Origin: an uncultured Mycoplasmatota bacterium | GTDB lineage: Bacteria; Bacillota_I; Bacilli_A; RF39; UBA660 | Assembly: GCA_948437815.1 (NCBI GenBank) | Contig: CAOJKG010000040.1 | Location: forward strand, 1-7,668 | DNA length: 7,668 nt | Reading direction: 5' to 3' | Part shown: in pieces, positions 1 to 5,988 of the stretch | How the letters are laid out: each line of letters opens with the position of its first letter | Position numbering within the stretch: the first letter of the stretch is position 1 | Made by a program: the position numbers and the translations under genes | Notes under the pieces: generated by a model | Databases searched by the model: none | What the model was told of the DNA's origin: nothing | What the model saw: only the letters and a program-made list of their open reading frames with translations

Positions 1-1
1 T

Positions 2-262
2 ACCCATACATTTGTAGTTTATGAAGAAAATGAAAAGTTTTATTGGTTTGAATATTCTTGGACCAATAATAAAGGTATACACGAGTACTTAAGTTTATAT
101 GATTTACTAACTGATGTTAGAGAGAAATTTAAAAAGAATAACAATTTAAAATTTATGGATTTAGATTATTTATGTGTATATAAATATAAAAAACCTAAAT
201 ATCATATTGGCTTAAAAGATTTATATAAACATTGTGAATCTGGAGAAAATGTAATTATATAG
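2..262 (+). CDS. Transglutaminase-like protein, C-terminal part (partial)
   Basis: This is the last 86 codons of a gene that begins before the window, ending in TAG. The visible part opens with THTFVVYEENEKFYWFEYSW, followed by a GIHEY segment and an acidic/lysine-rich helix. From memory, this His-Thr-Phe plus aromatic E-x-S-W layout resembles small transglutaminase/cysteine-protease-fold proteins of low-GC Bacillota. In that family a catalytic Cys lies upstream, and His and an acidic residue lie in the part seen here; the Cys would be outside the window, so the triad cannot be verified. The C-terminus (KPKYHIGLKDLYKHCESG) has no membrane segment. The substrate is unknown. Base composition matches the neighbours. 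The family call is moderate; that the frame is coding is close to certain. Confidence 0.6.
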   Translation, partial: THTFVVYEENEKFYWFEYSWTNNKGIHEYLSLYDLLTDVREKFKKNNNLKFMDLDYLCVYKYKKPKYHIGLKDLYKHCESGENVII

Positions 263-286
263 AGGTATTTAAAATACTTCTTTTTT
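262..286 (+). terminator. Rho-independent terminator of the transglutaminase-like gene
   Basis: GAGGTATT (262-269) pairs with AATACTTC (273-280), giving an 8-bp stem with one G-U pair and a 3-nt loop, followed by six T residues (281-286). The stem begins at the last base of the TAG stop codon, so the terminator is merged with the end of the gene and also with the promoter of the next gene. Confidence 0.75.
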
Positions 287-296
287 ATGCTATAAT
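268..296 (+). promoter_or_regulatory. Extended -10 promoter for the 858-aa protein gene
   Basis: A perfect extended -10, TGCTATAAT, lies at 288-296. The -35 position at a 17-nt spacing (268-273, TTTAAA) is only a 4/6 match to consensus and falls inside the preceding terminator hairpin. The segment 283-302 is nearly identical to the core of the thrS leader promoter at 2908-2927. Transcription should start near 303, leaving a very short leader ahead of the AAGAGGTG ribosome binding site at 301-308. Confidence 0.7.
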
Positions 297-314
297 TATA
301 AAGAGGTGCAAGCT

Positions 315-2891
315 ATGAGTGATATAAGAATTGAAACAATTAGAAATGGTATTGCTGAAGAATTAAATAAAATTGAAACCAGTGGATTAGAGAAAGTTAA
401 TTTCAAACTATATACTGAATTAAAACAAGCTTGTACGAGTCTTGACGAAAGTATCTCTTTATATGAACTTAAAGTAGGAAATATAAAATGGGATGATTTA
501 ATAAATGAATGGGCCAGAATAGGTGCGCTATTTGATTTTTATATGGATACAACTGGTTTTAAAGCAGTTCTTGATAATCAAATTTTTGAAGTAAAACAAA
601 ATTTAGAAAGAGTAGCAAGTGAATTAAATAAAGATAATTATGAATTAATTGAAAAAAAGTTTCAAGCTACAAAAGACTTATATGCTAATATTTTAAATGC
701 AGGGTTTAATACTTTAGAAATAAAAGAATTAACAAATAGATTTAATTATCAAATCTTAAAGTATAAAATAGCAGATTTTATTTTAGATGATAGTAATGAT
801 TTTGACATTTATATTCTTTTTATATTAAATGATATCGAGAATATATTAAATAGTAATGAAGTATCTAGTAACATTAAAGACAATTTAAGAATATATAAAG
901 TTGATAATTCTCTTATAAGAGATAACTTTATAAAAGTAATGCGTTTAATAGTTCTAGCAGAAACTAAAAAGCAAGTATCTGATGCAGAATTAAATAACTA
1001 TATAAATAGTGTTATTTATAAAGAAAGTGATATTAAAAAGGAATATCATGAACCATCAAAAGAAATTCAAGGGAATGCTGAGACAGTACCTGGTGATTTA
1101 AAAAAGATATTTGAATATTTTAAAGAAGATGCCAAAGAAATGGTACCAGCAGCGATTCTAAATCAAATCAGAATTAGTGGGTCAATAACCCATCGGAGCG
1201 TATGTGTAGAAACGTTAATTAATAATAATTTTAAAGATGTAAGATATTTATTTGATGCTTTATTAGCTAATAAAAAACCAGTGTGGGCTATTGAATTAAA
1301 AAAAATATTTGCAGAGAATGGTATAGATGTTAGTTATGAATTAGATTGTACTTTTATTGCATACAAAGATACACTTTCTACTATATATTTAGCAACTTAT
1401 ATCATAGAAACAAATAATGAATATTTTATAAACTACTTTATAAAAAATAAAATAGATGTTTTTAATGAAGAATTTATTAATTATATTGTGTCTTCTAATA
1501 ATATCACTTTAATGGTTTATTTAGAAGAGAATATATTAAATATTCCAATAGGTTGTGTTATAAAATCTAAGTTAAATAATGAACTAAAGAAAGAATCTAT
1601 TAAAAATGCCATAACAAAAAATACTTCTGACAAAGAAAGATTATTAGACATTTTTAATTTATTTGGCAAAATAACTGATGAAGATTTAATTAACTACATA
1701 AATGCAATTATCATAGGCTTACAAGATATAGAAATATTATTGGAATGTATTAGAAGACAGAATGGTTACTTTGGCGACAATATTATTAGAATTTTAGAGC
1801 AAATGCCAGAAAGTGAATTCAAAAAAGAACTAGTAGAAGTTTTATATGATAATGAAAATGGCTGGGGAAAATTTTTAATTGATAACAATGAAGGAAGAAA
1901 ATGGCATCAAATTGACAATAAAACATTACACATTAATAAATACTGGATTGAAGAATTAAATTGTTTTGAAGCTTCATTTGTAAGTAGTAAATTAACTCAA
2001 GAATATCATTTAATAGATTTTGTAAGAAATCATTATCAATCTAGACTTAATTGGCAGCATTTATATACTTTATCAAAAAAACTATCGGATAAAGAACAAG
2101 AAGAATTTAATAAATATTTTTATTTAGGCGATAAGGAATTATTTTTTGATACTGTAAAAAGTATTAAACATGATTTTGCTTTAAATATGATTTTAGAATA
2201 TCCTGAAAGTGTAGTAGAGTTTTTAAAATATTTATTCGGTGCAGAAATAATAAATCTTCCAAGTACAACCTTAGACATATTTGTTAATTATTATGAAAAA
2301 AAGATTAATCAAGAAAACATTGATTTAAACGATAGAGTTCATAATACTTTATCAAAATCTGCTGTCTATTATGAAGATGCTAAAGATATGGTTGAACTAT
2401 TAACATATATTATGGTAAAAGGAATAATAAATAATGAAATATTAATGTACGCTAAAACTATGAGCTTTGCTAGCAATCTTAATCCATTATTTATTAAAGC
2501 AGTTATCAATGCTAAAGAACCATATTTAAGAGCCAGTTATGCTTCTAAATTATATTCTTTAAATGCTAGTGAATGGAACATTATATTTTTAACAGATAGA
2601 GAAAAAACAGAGTTACTAAGTAGCGAAGAAAATAATGATGGCAAGGATTTAAAATTAAGAAAATATTATGGTGATTTATTAAAATTATTATCAGTAACAC
2701 CTATTAATATCAAAAATCGTATTGCAATTGAAATAGCTAAAAGTTCTATAGAAGAATATATTAATTATATAGTTACTAGATATCCTGAACTAATAGATAT
2801 TTTACTAGAAAATATTGAAGATAATAATCTTTATAAAAGCATAATGGAAATAAGTTTAAATAGTGGGTTAGATAGTGGTGGCCGAAAATAA
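315..2891 (+). CDS. Large uncharacterised helical protein, 858 aa
   Basis: I do not recognise this family. The chosen start is ATG 315, because AAGAGGTG at 301-308 is a good ribosome binding site about six bases upstream; the in-frame GTG at 306 lies inside that site and is unlikely. The product begins MSDIRIETIRNG. I see no signal peptide, membrane segment, Walker A motif, Cys/His metal cluster or obvious nuclease motif. It looks almost wholly alpha-helical and rich in Lys, Glu, Asn and Ile. A charged, probably flexible linker near residues 240-262 separates an N-terminal part of about 240 residues, with long coiled-coil-like helices, from a C-terminal part of about 600 residues. The latter has recurrent short Leu/Ile/Asn helices that could form an irregular helical-repeat solenoid. 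It ends with a Gly-Ser-Gly-rich tail (SGLDSGGRK). It has its own promoter, and no terminator is evident before the thrS promoter. Coding is certain; function is unknown. A scaffold or binding role is only a guess from the shape. Confidence 0.9.
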   Translation: MSDIRIETIRNGIAEELNKIETSGLEKVNFKLYTELKQACTSLDESISLYELKVGNIKWDDLINEWARIGALFDFYMDTTGFKAVLDNQIFEVKQNLERVASELNKDNYELIEKKFQATKDLYANILNAGFNTLEIKELTNRFNYQILKYKIADFILDDSNDFDIYILFILNDIENILNSNEVSSNIKDNLRIYKVDNSLIRDNFIKVMRLIVLAETKKQVSDAELNNYINSVIYKESDIKKEYHEPSKEIQGNAETVPGDLKKIFEYFKEDAKEMVPAAILNQIRISGSITHRSVCVETLINNNFKDVRYLFDALLANKKPVWAIELKKIFAENGIDVSYELDCTFIAYKDTLSTIYLATYIIETNNEYFINYFIKNKIDVFNEEFINYIVSSNNITLMVYLEENILNIPIGCVIKSKLNNELKKESIKNAITKNTSDKERLLDIFNLFGKITDEDLINYINAIIIGLQDIEILLECIRRQNGYFGDNIIRILEQMPESEFKKELVEVLYDNENGWGKFLIDNNEGRKWHQIDNKTLHINKYWIEELNCFEASFVSSKLTQEYHLIDFVRNHYQSRLNWQHLYTLSKKLSDKEQEEFNKYFYLGDKELFFDTVKSIKHDFALNMILEYPESVVEFLKYLFGAEIINLPSTTLDIFVNYYEKKINQENIDLNDRVHNTLSKSAVYYEDAKDMVELLTYIMVKGIINNEILMYAKTMSFASNLNPLFIKAVINAKEPYLRASYASKLYSLNASEWNIIFLTDREKTELLSSEENNDGKDLKLRKYYGDLLKLLSVTPINIKNRIAIEIAKSSIEEYINYIVTRYPELIDILLENIEDNNLYKSIMEISLNSGLDSGGRK

Positions 2892-2892
2892 C

Positions 2893-2921
2893 TTGTAAGA
2901 TAATAGATTTTATGCTATAAT
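2893..2921 (+). promoter_or_regulatory. Strong sigma-A promoter of the T-box/thrS operon
   Basis: TTGTAA (2893-2898) is followed by a 17-nt spacer and a perfect extended -10, TGCTATAAT (TG at 2913-2914, hexamer 2916-2921). It starts two bases after the stop codon of the upstream gene. The predicted start site near 2929 lies just before the T-box leader. Confidence 0.85.
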
Positions 2922-2928
2922 CATAAAT

Positions 2929-3157
2929 AGAAACAAGAGATTGTTTACTTAATACAATGATGAAAGACGAGATTTATAAATATTTATTTTTTTAGAGAGT
3001 TAACGTTTGGTGCAAGTTAATAAATAAATTTATAAGTTACTACTTTCTAGTAGAAGATTAATATCTTCCGTTACTCGCGATAAGAGAAATTAAGTAAAAT
3101 AAAGGATGGTACCGCAAGACATTGCTCCTTAAGAGTGTGACTTGTGGTTTTTTCTTT
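2929..3157 (+). promoter_or_regulatory. T-box riboswitch (tRNA-Thr responsive, specifier ACU)
   Basis: This leader senses uncharged tRNA-Thr and controls readthrough into the thrS operon. A small hairpin, AAACAA-GAGA-TTGTTT (2931-2946), comes first. In Stem I, GAAAG (2962-2966) pairs with CTTTC (3043-3047), and above that TTATAAAT (2974-2981) pairs with ATTTATAA (3028-3035). The 3' side of the internal loop reads GTT-ACT-A, placing the specifier ACT (Thr) at 3039-3041 followed by the usual purine. AGAGAG (2994-2999) and the GTTTGGTGCAA loop (3005-3015) are the AG-bulge and distal-loop elements that contact the tRNA elbow. A further hairpin, GAAGAT-TAAT-ATCTTC, lies at 3053-3068. The T-box proper, ending TGGTACCGC, is at 3101-3115. 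Its 7-base bulge TGGTACC (3107-3113) is canonical for pairing with the acceptor end NCCA. The folds were worked out by hand. Confidence 0.93.
3102..3157 (+). terminator. T-box antiterminator/terminator switch
   Basis: Two mutually exclusive folds are visible. In the antiterminator, AAGGA (3102-3106) pairs with TCCTT (3126-3130) and GCAA (3114-3117) with TTGC (3122-3125), enclosing the 7-base tRNA-binding bulge at 3107-3113. In the terminator, ACCGCAAG (3111-3118) pairs with CTTGTGGT (3141-3148) with one G-U pair, and a T-rich run follows (3148-3157). The 5' arm of the terminator takes bases that the antiterminator needs, so only one fold can form. Uncharged tRNA-Thr should favour readthrough. 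Confidence 0.88.
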
Positions 3158-3175
3158 TATTAAAGGGGGTATTAA

Positions 3176-3241
3176 ATGACAGATATGAATATGAAGAAGC
3201 TAAAATGGATATGTTTCATATGCCATATTTTAAAAGACTAA
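3176..3241 (+). other. Short ORF at the best ribosome binding site of the operon (leader peptide or shifted true start)
   Basis: The strong Shine-Dalgarno AAAGGGGG (3162-3169) is ideally spaced from ATG 3176, but this frame closes after 21 codons at TAA 3239-3241. The peptide, MTDMNMKKLKWICFICHILKD, is not recognisable. The ORF overlaps the start of the next gene in another frame. It could be a real leader peptide, or a relic of the true start of the gene ending at 3606 displaced by a one-base indel between 3179 and 3204. I lean to the second view. Confidence 0.35.
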
Positions 3242-3606
3242 GTCAAAAAAGTAAAAAAATTAGAGAAGTTATTAAAGGGTTGGATTTAGAGAGATGTAGT
3301 CATAATGAAATATTTCTTTTATTGAAAAAGATGGGAGTAATTGAAATATTTAATTATAATTTAGTAGAAATAATATCTTGCCCCGAAGCTTTAAAAAATG
3401 AATTTAATCCTTACTTTTTTATATCTCTCCCAAAGGAATATGCAAGTAAAGAACAAAAATTAAGCTTTTATGATATTATTAGAGGATATGATACAGATTT
3501 ACTTTATTTTGGTAGGTCTGATGAAAGCGGTTATATATTAGAAGATGATGTAGTTAAAGAAGCTGTTTTAGCAGATGAATTGATGAAATTTAAAGGAGGA
3601 AGATAA
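3205..3606 (+). CDS. Uncharacterised T-box-controlled protein, about 133 aa, 5' end uncertain
   Basis: I do not recognise this product. From ATG 3205 it reads MDMFHMPYFKRLSQKSKKIR onward, a mixed helical cytoplasmic protein. It has hydrophobic and aromatic stretches (EIFLLLKKMGVIEIFNYN, NPYFFISLPKEY), a C-terminal acidic part (DESGYILEDDVVKEAV), and no membrane segment or signal peptide. The 5' end is problematic. ATG 3205 and ATG 3211 lack a convincing ribosome binding site, while the strong site at 3162-3169 faces ATG 3176 in a different frame. Upstream of 3205 this frame encodes the plausible coding sequence RYEYEEAK. One inserted base after ATG 3176 would give a product of about 143 residues with a perfect start. 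The TTG at 3142 is inside the T-box terminator and is not credible. Its stop is 3 bases before the DUF5680 gene, so the two are probably translated as an operon. Confidence 0.65.
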   Translation: MDMFHMPYFKRLSQKSKKIREVIKGLDLERCSHNEIFLLLKKMGVIEIFNYNLVEIISCPEALKNEFNPYFFISLPKEYASKEQKLSFYDIIRGYDTDLLYFGRSDESGYILEDDVVKEAVLADELMKFKGGR

Positions 3607-3609
3607 ATT

Positions 3610-4086
3610 ATGAATATAGAAGAATTAAAAAGTTTTTTAATTAAAGCTAAGAAGAGTACCTATGCTAATAGTGATGCGCCTAAAATAGATTCTACAAGAT
3701 TAGATTCTAAAGACTATGAATATGAAGAAATAATTAATGGCAATAAATACACATATCATGATACTTATTTTGGTGGTATAAATTTTATGGGTGAAGAAAT
3801 AGTCTATATAAATGATTTACCAGTATGGGGAATGAATTACTATGGAGTAACAATTGCTAGTAATTTAAGTGAAGAAGCTATGGATAAAGCATTAAGACCT
3901 GCTCTAATGCAAGTTGGAATAGACAGTACAATACCAGTTCGTGGACCTAAAGAATACGCTAATGGAGAGTATTTATATAGTTTTACTTGTAATGATGATT
4001 TAGATAAATTCCAAGGCACAGAACAAATTAAAAAGAATGACAAATTAGTATATGAGCTACATTGTCATGGCGGTTTAATAAAATAA
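3610..4086 (+). CDS. DUF5680 domain protein, 158 aa
   Basis: The whole length matches DUF5680 as I know it. There is an N-terminal helix (ELKSFLIKAKKSTYA, residues 4-18), then the core YHDTYFGGINFMGEEIVY (about 49-66), then PVWGMNYYG (about 71-79), then a C-terminal RGPKEY...Y segment and a final YELHCHGG. DUF5680 proteins occur alone or fused behind XRE-type HTH domains, and their molecular function is not established; this one is the stand-alone form. AAGGAGG at 3593-3599 precedes ATG 3610 by about ten bases. The gene lies 3 bases after its upstream neighbour and 13 before thrS, inside the T-box transcript, so it should be induced on threonine starvation. I see no metal-site or enzyme motif. 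The fold may bind a small ligand, which is inference only. Confidence 0.85.
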   Translation: MNIEELKSFLIKAKKSTYANSDAPKIDSTRLDSKDYEYEEIINGNKYTYHDTYFGGINFMGEEIVYINDLPVWGMNYYGVTIASNLSEEAMDKALRPALMQVGIDSTIPVRGPKEYANGEYLYSFTCNDDLDKFQGTEQIKKNDKLVYELHCHGGLIK

Positions 4087-4099
4087 AGGAGGAAATAAA

Positions 4100-5857
4100 A
4101 TGATAAATATTAAAGAAAATGAAAAATTAAGTATAATGAATCATAGTTGTGCACATCTTTTAGCACAAGCTGTAAAGCATTTATATCCTGAAGCAAAGTT
4201 TTGGGTCGGACCAGTAGTAGAAGAAGGATTTTACTATGATATTGATTTAAATGGTAAAACTTTAACAGAAGAAGATATACCAGCAATAGAACATGAAATG
4301 AAAAAAATAGCCAAAGATGGTAAAAGAATAGTAAGACATGAACTTTCTAAAAATGAAGCTTTAGAAATGTTTAAAGAAGATATGTATAAATTAGATTTAA
4401 TAAGTAGAATGGATGAAAATGATACTGTTATTTCTTGTTATACGCAGGGTGATTTTACTGACCTTTGTCGAGGCCCTCATGTTGAAACTGTAAAAGAATT
4501 AAAGAATTTTAAATTATTAAAAATAAGTGGAGCATACTGGAAAGGTGATGCTAAAAATCACATGCTTCAAAGAATCTATGGTATTTGTTTTGAGACACTT
4601 GAAGAATTAGAAACTCATTTACAAGAATTAGAAGAAGCAAAAGAAAGAGACCATCGTAAAATTGGTAAAAACTTAGATATATTTATGACTCATGATTTAG
4701 TAGGTAAAGGAATGCCTTTATGGTTACCAAATGGAGCGATAGTAAGAAAAGAATTAGAAAATTATATATATGAAAAAGAAAGAAAATTAGACTATAAACA
4801 TGTATATACTCCATGTGTAGGTACAGTGGATTTATATAAAACATCAGGGCATTGGGACCATTATCAAGAAAATATGTTTCCAAAAATGCAAGTTGATGAT
4901 GAAGAATTTGTTCTTCGTCCAATGAATTGCCCACATCATATGTTAGTATATGCTAATGACTTACATAGTTATCGTGATTTACCAATAAGAATTGGAGAAT
5001 TTGCTGCAGATTTTAGATATGAAGCAAGTGGGGCAGTCAAAGGTTTAGAGCGAGTTCGTTGTATGTGTCAAAATGATGCGCATCTTTTTGTCAGACCAGA
5101 TCAAATAGGTGAAGAATTTAAGAAAGTTGTGGCCTTAATATTAGATGTATATAAAGACTTTGGTATTAAAGATTATAAATTCAGATTATCATTAAGAGAT
5201 CCTGAAGATAAAGAAAAATATTTTGATGATGACAATATGTGGAATGAAGCTGAAAATAAGCTTCGTGAAGTATTAAATGAGTTTGGCTTAGAATATTTTG
5301 AAGCGATAGGAGAAGCAGCTTTCTATGGACCAAAATTAGATGTTGAAGTAAAACCAGCAGTAGGGCCAGAAGTAACATTATCTACCTGTCAATTAGACTT
5401 TTTATTACCAAGAAGATTTGAATTAACATATGTCGATAATGAAGGAAAGAAACTTACACCAGTTGTTATTCATAGAGCAATTCTTGGAACATTTGATAGA
5501 TTTACAGCATTCATATTAGAAGAAACAAAAGGGTTATTACCTTTATGGCTAAGTCCTATTCAAATTAATATTATACCAGTTAACAATGAATATCATTTAG
5601 AATATGCCGAAAATTTATTTAATAAATTAAAAGATTTAGGTTTAAGAGTAGAACTTGACGATCGAAATGAAAAATTAGGCTATAAAATGCGTGAATCAGT
5701 TATGAAAAAAATACCATATGCCATCATAATAGGTAATAAAGAGGTTGAATCAAATACAGTAAGTTATCGTAAATGTATGAGTGATGAAACAACAAATATA
5801 AGTATAGAAGACTTTATAAATAAGATTACAGAAGAAATAAAAAATAAAGCTAATTAA
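4100..5857 (+). CDS. thrS: Threonyl-tRNA synthetase without TGS domain
   Basis: This cytoplasmic enzyme charges tRNA-Thr with threonine using ATP. At 585 residues it is shorter than the usual roughly 640, because the N-terminal TGS domain is missing. It opens directly with the editing domain: H15 and H19 in HSCAH, and D121, C123 and H127 in DLCRGPH. These match the residues that clear Ser-tRNA-Thr, so editing should be intact. The class II core follows: motif 1 around 211-240, motif 2 FRYE (305-308) to R320, and motif 3 HRAILGTFDRF (458-468). The three zinc ligands are present as C277 (MNCPHH), H328 (QNDAH) and H458. The anticodon-binding domain spans about 480-585. Motif 2 reads ERVRCMCQNDAH; the second C of this stretch is common in related bacteria, while Cys at 321 (often Gly or Ala) is less usual. 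AAGGAGG (4086-4092) with a 7-base spacer fixes ATG 4100. No in-frame TGS sequence lies just upstream, where the previous gene ends, so the short form is genuine. Confidence 0.98.
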   Translation: MINIKENEKLSIMNHSCAHLLAQAVKHLYPEAKFWVGPVVEEGFYYDIDLNGKTLTEEDIPAIEHEMKKIAKDGKRIVRHELSKNEALEMFKEDMYKLDLISRMDENDTVISCYTQGDFTDLCRGPHVETVKELKNFKLLKISGAYWKGDAKNHMLQRIYGICFETLEELETHLQELEEAKERDHRKIGKNLDIFMTHDLVGKGMPLWLPNGAIVRKELENYIYEKERKLDYKHVYTPCVGTVDLYKTSGHWDHYQENMFPKMQVDDEEFVLRPMNCPHHMLVYANDLHSYRDLPIRIGEFAADFRYEASGAVKGLERVRCMCQNDAHLFVRPDQIGEEFKKVVALILDVYKDFGIKDYKFRLSLRDPEDKEKYFDDDNMWNEAENKLREVLNEFGLEYFEAIGEAAFYGPKLDVEVKPAVGPEVTLSTCQLDFLLPRRFELTYVDNEGKKLTPVVIHRAILGTFDRFTAFILEETKGLLPLWLSPIQINIIPVNNEYHLEYAENLFNKLKDLGLRVELDDRNEKLGYKMRESVMKKIPYAIIIGNKEVESNTVSYRKCMSDETTNISIEDFINKITEEIKNKAN

Positions 5858-5862
5858 ACTCA

Positions 5863-5888
5863 AAACTACTAATTTTAGTAGTTTTTTT
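5863..5888 (+). terminator. Terminator of the thrS operon
   Basis: AAACTACTAA (5863-5872) is perfectly complementary to TTAGTAGTTT (5875-5884); opening the innermost pair gives a four-base loop. Seven T residues run from 5882 to 5888. It lies six bases after the thrS stop and closes the T-box operon. Confidence 0.88.
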
Positions 5889-5928
5889 ATACTTTTTCCA
5901 TAGTTCGACTAAATATTACATAACTTTT

Positions 5929-5937
5929 TGCTATGAT
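5929..5937 (+). promoter_or_regulatory. Extended -10 promoter of the Rpn-like gene
   Basis: TGCTATGAT (5929-5937) is an extended -10 with a 5/6 hexamer. No good -35 stands at 16-18 bases upstream (5909-5914 reads CTAAAT). Transcription starting near 5944 gives a leader of about 45 bases with a possible weak hairpin, TTTTCTT (5945-5951) with AAGAAAA (5960-5966). A GAGAGGAG ribosome binding site follows just before ATG 5989. Confidence 0.55.
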
Positions 5938-5988
5938 AGAGTCATTTTCTTTAAGTTTTAAGAAAAAATATTATAGAGAGGAGACTTA

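Noticed and set aside
306..314. GTG 306 as start of the 858-aa protein gene
   Set aside because: It lies inside the AAGAGGTG ribosome binding site that serves ATG 315, so the longer start would have no site of its own.
1178..1193. TGGGT-CAATA-ACCCA inverted repeat within the 858-aa gene
   Set aside because: It is a single short hairpin in coding sequence with no associated signal; likely chance.
3142..3204. TTG 3142 as start of the gene ending at 3606
   Set aside because: It is within the 3' arm of the T-box terminator and has no ribosome binding site; the resulting MWFFLLLKG prefix is translated from the terminator T run.
3840..4043. Minus-strand open frame opposite the DUF5680 gene
   Set aside because: It is wholly inside a recognisable gene, has no ribosome binding site and has no protein family character.
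4683..5378. Minus-strand open frames opposite thrS (4683-4934 and 5181-5378)
   Set aside because: Their leucine- and isoleucine-rich products are complements of the Lys/Glu-rich thrS codons; they are shadows of a strongly conserved gene.
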